The translations under genes were made by a program, and so were the position numbers. A stretch of DNA of 64,000 nucleotides from JAJEEA01 sp965243615. Its GTDB lineage: Bacteria; Acidobacteriota; Vicinamibacteria; Vicinamibacterales; UBA8438. The stretch lies in the NCBI GenBank assembly GCA_965243615.1, contig CBDEVO010000001.1, positions 1-64,000 of the forward strand. The letters are read 5' to 3'. The notes under the pieces were generated by a model, which searched no databases, had not been told where the DNA came from, and worked only from the letters and a program-made list of their open reading frames with translations. Below are positions 53,016-61,110 of the stretch, piece after piece. Every line of letters starts with the position of its first letter. The stretch's first letter is position 1.

Positions 53016-55088
53016 ATGACAGGAGCGATTTTCGCGAGAGGCAGTTGCAGGGTGCTGAAGTGGATGGCGCTGTTCGGCGTCGTGTTCGCGCTGGTGGCCG
53101 GCCATGCCGCCGCGCAGGTCAAGGTCACGGTGCCCAAGACAGTGGACGAGGGGGGGCGTTTGAGGATCTCCGTGTCCGCGGACATTCGCGTTCCCGCCAG
53201 CGGGGCGGCGGATACGATGACGATCGCGGCCTCAGTCACGGCACGTGACGCCGCCGATGGAACGCCCGGCATCGTCGACGCCAGCAAGATGCTCACCGTT
53301 GCCGAGGCCGGCGACTTCACCGCCGTCGGCAATGTGGTGTTGCACACGCCGAGGAACACGAACACTGCGAACCACCACGAAACGACGGTGAGTGGCATGA
53401 TCGAGCTTCAGATGCAGTCCGATCCGGATGCGGAAGACGAAGGCATCGTCGTGGCGCTCACCCTTACCGCTCCGACGACTACCACCGTCCAGAACAAGGG
53501 CGGGGCCGATCTCGCGCTCATGGTCCCCTCTGGCGGCAACGGCGAGCGACAGACCGACGGCACCGTGGATGCAAACGTCACCATCAGCGACACCGACGAC
53601 CAGATGTTCGTGTGGAGCAACGTGAAGCCGGCGAAGCCGAACGAGGGGGGCGACATCATGGTCACCCTCACGCCGAAGCCCACGCCGGAGCAGCTTTCGT
53701 ACGCGACGGTGCTGAGCGTCGACCACGGCGATTACAGCGTCTCTCCCGCCAGCTATACGTTCTCGGCGGACGACGCCGGCACCGCCGATGACGACGAGAC
53801 CATGCAGGAGTTCACCATCTCGCCGCCGAATCCCGACGGCGACCGGGACATGGACACGATCATGGTGAGCGCGTTCGTGGCTGGAAGCTCCACCGCCCGG
53901 GTGGAGCCGCAGAAGATCGAAGTGGCCGACATCCACGGGCTGCCGATGGCTGACAAGATCTCGACGAAGGTCTACATGTCCGACGAGGACGGCAAGAAGG
54001 ATGACGACAACGAGGCCATGTCGGTCATGGAGGGCGCCGAACTCCCGGTCCACGTGACGGTCACCGCCGACCGCGGGACGACCGGCTATCCCACGGGCGA
54101 GAAGCTGAAGGTGACCGTGATGGGCGCCGCCGGCCAGGGCCGCGACTACCGGGTCGAGCCCACCACGATCGAGATCGCCAGTGGAACGGGCGAGAAGAGC
54201 GAGACCTTCAAGCTCTGGGCGCTGGAGGACGAAGACATCGGTGCCGAGGAGCTCATGCTTACCCTCAAGGTGATGGGCGCCGATGACAAGAAGGGGTCCG
54301 GAGAGGTGATGGTGCCGTTCTCGATCATGATCGAGGACGCCACGCAGCCTTGGGTTTCGGTGAAGGACGACGCCTACGACGCCATCATGATGGCGCTGGG
54401 CGAGGATCCCCTGAACCCGGGCGCCGAAGTCATGATCATGACGGATGACCTGTTCATGCATGACGCGGACATGTACAGCGTGTCGTTCGGCGCTTCGGTG
54501 GAAGGCGGCGCGGTCAGCGCGTCGTCGAGTGGCGAGGCCGTGACGATCATGGCGATGGAGGCCGGAGAGGGCAAGGTCACCGTCACCGCCACCGCGACGC
54601 CGATGGCCAGCGGGCTCGTCGTCACCCAGGACCGCGCCAACGTGGCCCAGGTCACGTTCCCGGTCATGGTCGAGCTTGCCGACCTCATGATCACGCTGGA
54701 GGGTCCCGAGGACATGAACCTCGTCGAGGGGATGTCCTACGAGATCAAGGCGATGGCCAACCGCGCGGTCGAGATGGACACCATGGTCGAGCTGGTCCAG
54801 ACCGACGGCACGGCCTCGCCCTCGGACTACGAGGTCGAGAACATCACGATCATGGCCGGCGAGATGATGGGCTCCACCATGCTCATGGTGGCCGCCGACG
54901 AGATGATGGAAAGCGCGGACAACATGGCCGAGATGCTGACCCTCGAGGGCCGGTCCGGGGCCATGAAGACCAACTCCCTGAGCTTCTATCTCTGGGATGC
55001 CGCAGTGCCGGCCCTGCCGATCATTGCGCAGCTCCTGCTGGCGGCCTTCCTGGCCATCGGCGGATACCGGCGCTACCTGCGGCGGTAG
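53016..55088 (+). CDS. Secreted Met-rich adhesin with VPALP C-terminal signal (adhesin 4)
   Basis: 690 residues. ATG at 53016 after AAGGGAGA, spacing seven; the frame is open earlier but the signal peptide begins here (MTGAIFARGSCRVLKWMALF, GVVFALVAGHAAAQ). Clear paralogue of adhesin 3 along its whole length, with the most divergence in residues 40-180. The constant module starts near 54345 (WVSVKDDAYDAIMMALGEDP) and ends with VPALPIIAQLLLAAF and GGYRRYLRR. Acidic, Met-rich segments such as AGEMMGSTMLMVAADEMMES. The neighbour downstream is the intact DUF2723 gene. Likely exported and surface-anchored; function unknown. Confidence 0.85.
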   Translation: MTGAIFARGSCRVLKWMALFGVVFALVAGHAAAQVKVTVPKTVDEGGRLRISVSADIRVPASGAADTMTIAASVTARDAADGTPGIVDASKMLTVAEAGDFTAVGNVVLHTPRNTNTANHHETTVSGMIELQMQSDPDAEDEGIVVALTLTAPTTTTVQNKGGADLALMVPSGGNGERQTDGTVDANVTISDTDDQMFVWSNVKPAKPNEGGDIMVTLTPKPTPEQLSYATVLSVDHGDYSVSPASYTFSADDAGTADDDETMQEFTISPPNPDGDRDMDTIMVSAFVAGSSTARVEPQKIEVADIHGLPMADKISTKVYMSDEDGKKDDDNEAMSVMEGAELPVHVTVTADRGTTGYPTGEKLKVTVMGAAGQGRDYRVEPTTIEIASGTGEKSETFKLWALEDEDIGAEELMLTLKVMGADDKKGSGEVMVPFSIMIEDATQPWVSVKDDAYDAIMMALGEDPLNPGAEVMIMTDDLFMHDADMYSVSFGASVEGGAVSASSSGEAVTIMAMEAGEGKVTVTATATPMASGLVVTQDRANVAQVTFPVMVELADLMITLEGPEDMNLVEGMSYEIKAMANRAVEMDTMVELVQTDGTASPSDYEVENITIMAGEMMGSTMLMVAADEMMESADNMAEMLTLEGRSGAMKTNSLSFYLWDAAVPALPIIAQLLLAAFLAIGGYRRYLRR

Positions 55089-55121
55089 CGTCCGGCGGCG
55101 GCGGCGTTCGCACTCTCCCTT

Positions 55122-55157
55122 GCCCCCTCTCCCCCGAAGCCCCGGGGGGGAGGGGGC
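55122..55157 (+). terminator. GC-rich hairpin after adhesin 4
   Basis: GCCCCCTCTCCCCCG against CGGGGGGGAGGGGGC with an AAGCCC loop, followed by TTCTTC. It separates the adhesin from the DUF2723 gene, which therefore probably has its own promoter in 55160-55349; none could be assigned. Confidence 0.65.
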
Positions 55158-55349
55158 TTCTTCCCGGAGGGTCTCCAGGGCGAACCCAGAATCAGTTCTC
55201 TCCTTACCCCGTGACATGCTGGCTCGGGGTGGTTTTTCTCGTCGCCCGCCTGTGACCCCCAACCCTGCCAGCGCCGTTGTGAGCATCAACAGCATCGGCA
55301 TCTTGGTCGATACCGGCGTGGCTGTCGCCGATGCGGTTGTCGGTCCCCG

Positions 55350-57614
55350 ATGACGGCCAAGGGCCCGCGGGGGAAGCCCTGGCGCAGCACCGACCGACAC
55401 ACGGGGGGGCATCCCGCACTCTCCCCTGCGCGAATGCGACGGGGGCCGGGCCGGCTCCCGCTTGGCGCGGCCCGAACCGACGCCGCCGCGCTGGCCGCGG
55501 CGGTCTTGGGTCCGCTTGCGCTCTACGCGGCCACCCTGCCGCGTACTGTGGTGCTCGAAGACGACGGCCTCTTCCTGATGGCCGGCGTGCACCTCGGGGT
55601 CGCCCACCCGCCGGGCTACCCGATCCACACACTGATCGTCCACCTGTTCACGCGGCTGCCGTTCGGCAACCCCGCCGTCCTCGGGCACCTGTCGAGCGCG
55701 CTGCTCGGCGCGCTGGCCTGCGGCGCCCTGTACGGCTGCGCCCGGCTGCTGCGGGCGTCGCCCGGGCCGGCCCTGACCGCGGCGTGGCTCTTCGGGGTGT
55801 CTGAGCAGTTCTGGTCGCAGGCCATCATCACCGAGGTCTACACCCTCAACGCGCTGCTCTTCTTCGCCGCTTGGGCCCTAGTGCTGCTGGGCGCGCGCAA
55901 CCCGGGGCGCGGGTGGCCGCTGTGGGGCGCCGCGGTCGCGTGGGGGGCGGGACTCGCCAACCACTGGCCGCTGATGGCGCTGGCGACGCCGGGCCTCGCC
56001 CTCGCCCTGCTGCCGGCTTGGCGCGCGGTGCTGCCCCGGCTGCCCGGGCTGCTCGCGACCGCCTTCGCGAGCGCCGCCCTGCCCTACGCGTGGATGGTGT
56101 GGCTGTCGCAGCAGTCGCCGGCCATCAGCTTCTATGGTCCTATCGAGGGCTGGAGCGACTTCTGGTACACCGTGAGCCGGCAGGGCTACGTCGACGTCGA
56201 CGCCAGCCCCGCCGCGGGCTGGGTTGACCGGGCGGGGTTCCTGGGCTGGTTCGCGGCCGATCTCGTGCAGCAGACGACCCTGCCGGGGGCGGTGCTCGCG
56301 GCGGTCGGCCTCGGGGCGCTGGCGCGCGGCAGCCTCGCCGGGGCGGTTGTGCCGAGGTCGGATGCGCCCGCCGGGGCCGCCGTCGCGGCGGGGTCGGGCA
56401 CGCTTGCCGGGGCCGCCGCCGGGTCGGGCGTGCTCGCCCTGCTCGGCAACAGCGTGGTGCTGATACTGCTGCTGGGGTTCGACTTCGACCCGTTCCGGCA
56501 GGCCGTGTTCCGGCCCTACCCGTTGATCTGCTACGGGGTGGCCGCCCTGTGGACGGCGGCGGGCCTGCAGTGGGCGATGGACCGTTTGCCGGACCGGGCG
56601 GCGGCACCTGCCGGGCGGCCCGGCGCCCCGGTTGCCCGCGGGCGCGGCAGGCGTTCACGAGGCCCCGGCACCGCCCGCGCGGCGGCCCTGCCGGCGGCGC
56701 TGGCCGGCGCGACAATGGCGGCCTGGTCGGCGGCGGCGGGTTGGCCGGCCAACGACCGCTCGGACGACGACTTCGCCGAGCGGTATGCCGAGGTCGTGTT
56801 CGACCTGCTGCCGCCCGGCGCGACCCTGTTCGTCTACGGCGACGCCATCGCCCCCTTGGGCTACTACCGCCACGTCGAGGAGCGGCGGCCCGACGTCTCG
56901 ATGTACAACCTGCAGGGCCTCGTGTTCGAGAACCGCCTGTTCGACCCCTTGGCGTCGACGGAGGAGGCACAGCAGCGCGCCCTGGACCGCTTCGTCGCCG
57001 CCGCCGCCGACCCCGTGTTCCTGCTCGCCGACGCCAACCTCCATCCCACCGGCCGAGGCCTCGGACACGACGGCGTCCTGCTCGAGGTGCTGGGCGAGGG
57101 CACCGCGGGCACCGTCGACCTGATCCACGACGAGCGCGGCGAGCGCTACTTCCTCGAGCTGCTCGACCGGCGGCCCGTCGACCGCTGGGAGGCAACGCGG
57201 CGCAACGAGCTGCTGTGGCGCTACGGCAACTACCTCGGCTTGGTCGTCTTGGCGGGCTCGCCGCTGTTCCTCGAGCCCATGGCCGGGCTGTTCGAGCGCG
57301 CCGACGACTGCTACCCGTGTCTGCTCGCCATGGCCGGCGCGCTGCTCGACAACGACTTGGCCGCGCAGCTCGACGACGACGCGGCCGGCCACGCCGGCCG
57401 CGTCGCCGGCTGGCTTGTGCGGGCCGAGGGCCTGCGCGACCAAGCCATGAGCAAGGGGGAGTCGGCCAAGGTGTTCTTCGAGCAGGGCCGCTTGGCCGAG
57501 CTGCACGGCGATGCCGACGGCGCCGCTGAACGCTACCGGCAGGCGTACGCCGTCTATCCTCACCCCGAGGTCGATGCGGGGCCCGCGCTCCACCGTCTTG
57601 GGTTCGTGCCCTGA
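55350..57614 (+). CDS. DUF2723-family multi-pass membrane protein with C-terminal TPR region
   Basis: Up to 754 residues; Met at 55434 is an alternative start, and neither has a good ribosome binding site. The N-terminal signature TVVLEDDGLFLMAGVHLGVA, HPPGYPIHTLIVHLFTRLPF matches DUF2723, proteins with a GT-C-like fold related to protein O-mannosyltransferases. About ten hydrophobic helices lie in the first 450 residues. A soluble domain (FAERYAEVVFDLLPPGATLF, YNLQGLVFENRLFDP) and a C-terminal TPR (FFEQGRLAELHGDADGAAER) follow. It could glycosylate exported proteins such as the neighbouring adhesin. That link is inferred from the repeated adhesin-DUF2723 adjacency in this window. Confidence 0.8.
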   Translation: MTAKGPRGKPWRSTDRHTGGHPALSPARMRRGPGRLPLGAARTDAAALAAAVLGPLALYAATLPRTVVLEDDGLFLMAGVHLGVAHPPGYPIHTLIVHLFTRLPFGNPAVLGHLSSALLGALACGALYGCARLLRASPGPALTAAWLFGVSEQFWSQAIITEVYTLNALLFFAAWALVLLGARNPGRGWPLWGAAVAWGAGLANHWPLMALATPGLALALLPAWRAVLPRLPGLLATAFASAALPYAWMVWLSQQSPAISFYGPIEGWSDFWYTVSRQGYVDVDASPAAGWVDRAGFLGWFAADLVQQTTLPGAVLAAVGLGALARGSLAGAVVPRSDAPAGAAVAAGSGTLAGAAAGSGVLALLGNSVVLILLLGFDFDPFRQAVFRPYPLICYGVAALWTAAGLQWAMDRLPDRAAAPAGRPGAPVARGRGRRSRGPGTARAAALPAALAGATMAAWSAAAGWPANDRSDDDFAERYAEVVFDLLPPGATLFVYGDAIAPLGYYRHVEERRPDVSMYNLQGLVFENRLFDPLASTEEAQQRALDRFVAAAADPVFLLADANLHPTGRGLGHDGVLLEVLGEGTAGTVDLIHDERGERYFLELLDRRPVDRWEATRRNELLWRYGNYLGLVVLAGSPLFLEPMAGLFERADDCYPCLLAMAGALLDNDLAAQLDDDAAGHAGRVAGWLVRAEGLRDQAMSKGESAKVFFEQGRLAELHGDADGAAERYRQAYAVYPHPEVDAGPALHRLGFVP

Positions 57615-58267
57615 GGCCGGGGCAACTCACCAAATTCGGCGAGCTCCGAGGGCAACACCGGCGGTGATGACGTCCGCCTGCTCCCTCGCCTATGCGGGAG
57701 CTCCGCATAGGCGAGGAGGTGATCATGCGGTGGCTCGCCGGCCAGGAGACCGAGCGGCCTAGCACCCCGGCGAAGCCTCGGTCGTGGGCGGCCCGGCGGC
57801 GGTGGCGGCGAGCCCTGGCCCGGAAAGGCGGCCGCGCATGACGCGCCTCACCGGGAACCGCGACGCCCCGCGGTCGATCCCGCCGTTGCCCGTGGTCGGC
57901 CAACGGCCGCGTTGCAGCGGGCTGGCCCGCCTGACGACGACCACGCTGGCCTGAAGGGCGGCGTGGTGCGGCGCCGACGCCGTGCACCGGCACGCGGCGG
58001 ACGACCCCGCCGTCGCGACCATCCTGACGACCGCGCACGACATCCACCGCATCACCGTCGCCTTCAGCGCCGGCCGCATCTCCATAGCCCGCGCCACCGC
58101 CGCCCCCTCCTGTGCCGATCCTGGCGCGCTTCGCTACCAGCCCGCGTGATCGCCGTCGATCCGTCGACCCCGACCACCCATCTCGACGCCCGTAGGAACA
58201 CCGCCCCGTCACTCGGCGCGGCCGGCGGGTAGTCCCGTCCGCCGCACATCCCCAACAGAGGAGAGTC
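57615..58267. other. Intergenic stretch with decayed sequence
   Basis: Contains the palindrome at 57685-57715. In frame with it, AYAELRIGEEVIMRWLAGQE reads like a fragment of an element gene. At 57979-58150 plus-strand codons (TILTTAHDIHRITVAFSAGR) have some coding character without an intact frame. An AGAGGAGAG ribosome binding site closes the stretch. No complete gene is seen. Confidence 0.4.
57685..57715. repeat. 13-bp-arm hairpin
   Basis: CTCGCCTATGCGG, loop GAGCT, CCGCATAGGCGAG. Related to the palindrome at 8237-8266 by the shared CCTATGC/GCATAGG arms and the central GAGCTC. Confidence 0.75.
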
Positions 58268-58740
58268 ATGTCCGAACGAACCGTTCAGCGGGTCGGCGCC
58301 AAGGTCGTCGTCCGCTCCATGGACAACGCCGGCTGCACGATGCCTGCGGCGGGCTCGAGCCTCAGCTCATCGCGGCGCGGGCTGCGCCGACGACCGCGAG
58401 CTGCGGTCCCGAGCGCTCTCGGGGGCGGCGCCGCCGACCTGGTACGGCACGTCCTGGCCGAGATCGCCCTGCTCGACGGGCTCGGTGGCGGCGTGGGGGT
58501 TGCGCACGCGTGCCTGCGTCTCGCGGTCGCGGTGGCGGGCGCTCGAGGTGCCGCGCCTCGGCGAAACCGGCATCGACGCGCTGGCGCTGGCCGCGGCTGC
58601 GGCCGCGGTGAGCGCGACCGGCTGCGGCCTGCCGCCGGCGTGGCGCGCCAGCCGCACCGCTCCGACCGCGGTCCTCAAGGTCGACGCGCGGACCAAGAGC
58701 GACGGTTCGGCGCAGAGGCTCGGCGATCTCCACTTCCGCG
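58268..58740 (+). pseudogene. Decayed gene related to the 241-residue helix-turn-helix protein
   Basis: MSERTVQRVGAKVVVRSMDN, AGCTMPA resembles VGSEIVVRSIDSGGSTIRAL of the proteins at 29417 and 46432. After this the frame breaks. Another frame gives ALEVPRLGETGIDALALAAA and VDARTKSDGSAQRLGDLHF. AGAGGAGAG precedes the ATG. The gene ends at element copy 4. Confidence 0.45.
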
Positions 58741-58741
58741 G

Positions 58742-59003
58742 AGCGGAAAAGTCCAGCCTGAGCGACCCCGCGTGCTGACCCAGAAGTGACAACCTTGGTT
58801 TCACGTTCTGGGTCAGAAAAAGTAGTACGTAGCGGGGTCGCTCAGGCGTGGATCCTCGTACGGGTCGTGACCCAAACCTCTGGGTCAGCTTGGGTCAAGT
58901 GACTATCTGTCAGTAGTTTGAGATGTAGGGGACGTGAAATCACGGTCGCACTGGACGTGAAATTTGGGTCAAGCCGATGGTTGCCACGGTTTGGGTCAGC
59001 GGG
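58742..59003 (-). repeat. Nested-palindrome element, copy 4
   Basis: Outer arms CCTGAGCGACCCCGC (58760) and GCGGGGTCGCTCAGG (58832). Inner CTGACCCAG (58778) and CTGGGTCAG (58808), perfect here. Boxes TGACCCAA at 58868, TGGGTCA at 58881 and 58891, TTGGGTCA at 58964 and 58991. Confidence 0.85.
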
Positions 59004-59113
59004 GCGCGATATCAGGGAGGCGTTTGGCGACTCGAACTCGGAAGTGTTGGGGACCGCGGTCTTGTCGGCGGTCCTTTGTAGGTAGATGTTTCTCAATCGA
59101 TACTGTGTAGTAC

Positions 59114-59365
59114 ATGCAGACCAGACCGCCATCCGTTTCCGAGTCACGCCGAAGATGCGCGGCCTCCTCGACAGGCTCCGAGACGAGGAAGACATCAACG
59201 TCTCCGTCGTGGATCATGCCGCCGCCCCACAAACCCGAACGTGCCTCACCACGACCTCGACGACGAGGCCGAGATACGCCACCTCGACATCGACTACCGG
59301 CTCACCGCAACCGCCGTGCACTGCGCGCCCGTAGCGGCCGGAACGAGCACCCCGCCGCCAAGTGA
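59114..59365 (+). pseudogene. Second copy of the RHH-like gene, frameshifted near the start
   Basis: Compared with 49343, one base is missing after ATGCAGACC. The peptide TAIRFRVTPKMRGLLDRLRD, EEDINVSVVDHA is therefore no longer in frame with that ATG. An alternative upstream start in frame (59086) would give an extended protein. Confidence 0.5.
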
Positions 59366-59446
59366 ACCGCGTCAACCGGCCGCCTGGAGTGCCCCCGGCA
59401 CCAAGACCGGCGGTTCCGTCGGTGGCCTGACGGACGCCTGAATCCC

Positions 59447-59474
59447 GGAAACTGCGCCACTTGGCGCAGTTTCC
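59447..59474. repeat. Perfect 13-bp-arm hairpin
   Basis: Identical to 49675-49702: GGAAACTGCGCCA, CT, TGGCGCAGTTTCC. Confidence 0.8.
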
Positions 59475-59569
59475 AGAAGCCGGCCGGGTCACCAGTGGCC
59501 GAAGGCGGCGCCGTAGACCTCGCGGTTTCCGTCGACCGGGGCCGCGGCGACACCGCGACGACGGCGGAG

Positions 59570-59970
59570 GTCCTTGTCGGTGGCGCTGGCCCTTGGCGCC
59601 GGGCGATCCCCGTCCAGGCGTCGACCTACCGCCTCTCGCTGAACCGGAGTTGAGCTGCCGGCCGTGGCCATCCCGCCGGAAGGCAGAAGGCAGTTGGCGA
59701 CGACCGTCGTCCGGCTCGAGGCGTTGGCCGACGAACTCGTCAACGACGACCGGGTTGACGCTGGACTTGGGGGAAGCCGCCTACGGCGCGGGCACGGTCC
59801 ACGGCAGCTTCGCCATCAAGGTTCGGGACACGACGGTGAAGCAGATTGCGCCGAAGCCGGACGTGGCGGTGAAGGAGGCGTTCGGCGGCGCGGTCGCGGC
59901 GGCGGCCGGGGCCGACAGCTGGACGTTCCTGGCTGTCGCGGTTACCGCCGCTACCTACGGCGGTAACGTT
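59570..59970 (+). pseudogene. Calx-beta-like adhesin fragment (module copy 3)
   Basis: Same peptides as 49790-50243 (LEALADELVNDD; LTLDLGEAAYGAGTVHGSFA; VAVKEAFGGAVAAAAGAD), but with an extra base near 59755 that splits them between frames. The end, TFLAVAVTAATYGG, overlaps the degenerate GYRRYLRR hairpin; the tail here carries CTACGG in place of CTGCGG. Confidence 0.55.
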
Positions 59971-60013
59971 GGCACCCGTTTCATCCTTCCCGGGTCGGTA
60001 TCGCCGGTTCCCT

Positions 60014-61015
60014 TCAGCCGTCCGACCGGCTGTCGCCGCGTACGCGGGCGAGCAGGTCGGCCCCCGTCTCGCATTCGATGATCCAGTCGCCGACCTGCGC
60101 GAAGCGGTCCGGGTCGGTGACGCCGGCCAGCGCCGCGGCGAGCCCCTCGCCCGAGGCGGCATCGAACTTGCGCGCCGCCAGACGGCACAGCCGCGTGCGC
60201 TCTTCGTGACGACCCTGCTCGACGCCCTCGGCACGACCCTCGGCGCGACCCTGTTCGACCCATTCACGGGTCCATTCCTGGACAGTCTCCTCCAGCATCG
60301 TCTGCGCCTCCTTCAACCGAGCCAGCGGGTCCTGAGCGACCGAGCGAAGCCGAGACGGCATCCGCAGCACCGTCGTCACCCATGTCGCGAACACCCCGTT
60401 CAGCTCCTCGTCGTCCTGACCCCGCAGGAGCTCGATCAGACCCTGCAACCGCTCCCCAAAACCCGACCGGCCGCGCGTCTTCTCCAGCCCGATCAGCGAC
60501 GAGACCAGATTCCTCGACGGCAGCTCCGCGTCCGACAGCCGCGCCTCGTCCAGAAGATAGTACCGCTGCGAAGGCTGGTACTGTGACAGAGCCTCCCCGC
60601 CCGAAACCACCAGATCACTCATCTCCACCGCCGCCGTCCACGCCGCCCGCCCGTTGTAGATCACCACCGGCAGCACCGGCGGCAGCGCCTTGTGCGCACG
60701 AAGAACGCCGTCGGCCACCAACCGCTCGTACAGCAGCGCCGTGTACGACAGCATCCGCACCGACATCGCCGCGTCCACCGTGGCCTGGAACTCCAGCAGC
60801 AGCAACACGTAGAGCCAGCCCTCGTCCCGGAAGCGGATGCGCCACACCAAGTCGCCGTGACGCTGCCGCAGGTCGCGACCGACGTAGCTCGCCGGCATCG
60901 GGGTCAGCGTCTCGAAGTCCAGCGTGTCGCTCCACCCGCGCGCCGCGAACCCGTCGAGCAGGTCGCGGACCATGCGCGGACGGGTGAAGAACTGCTTGTA
61001 CGCCGGATCGTGCAT
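60014..61015 (-). CDS. Rpn-family recombination-promoting nuclease, copy B
   Basis: 333 residues, start ATG at 61015. Almost identical to copy A (50293-51282). It differs by an additional four-residue RAEG unit (GRAEGRAEGVEQG) produced by a 12-bp repeat, and by scattered substitutions such as GVFATWVTTV for QVFATWVTTV. The nuclease core WRIRFRDEGWLYVLLLLEFQ is unchanged. Both copies are open, so both may be functional. Confidence 0.85.
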   Translation of the reverse strand: MHDPAYKQFFTRPRMVRDLLDGFAARGWSDTLDFETLTPMPASYVGRDLRQRHGDLVWRIRFRDEGWLYVLLLLEFQATVDAAMSVRMLSYTALLYERLVADGVLRAHKALPPVLPVVIYNGRAAWTAAVEMSDLVVSGGEALSQYQPSQRYYLLDEARLSDAELPSRNLVSSLIGLEKTRGRSGFGERLQGLIELLRGQDDEELNGVFATWVTTVLRMPSRLRSVAQDPLARLKEAQTMLEETVQEWTREWVEQGRAEGRAEGVEQGRHEERTRLCRLAARKFDAASGEGLAAALAGVTDPDRFAQVGDWIIECETGADLLARVRGDSRSDG

Positions 61016-61110
61016 CGTGTGCGCCCTCGCCGTGACCCCGTTGCCACCCCGGGTGGGACGGTCTGGTCACGATCATATACCCCTGCCTGCCCGCCCCGGA
61101 GGAGCGATCG

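Larger units (their letters stand above)
58734..61110 (+). repeat. 2.4 kb direct repeat, copy B
   Basis: Same content and order as 48955-51380, with scattered substitutions and small indels that break the RHH-like and Calx-beta fragments but keep the Rpn gene open. The two copies bracket integrase 3, adhesin 4 and DUF2723, so recombination between them would delete about 9.8 kb. Confidence 0.85.
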
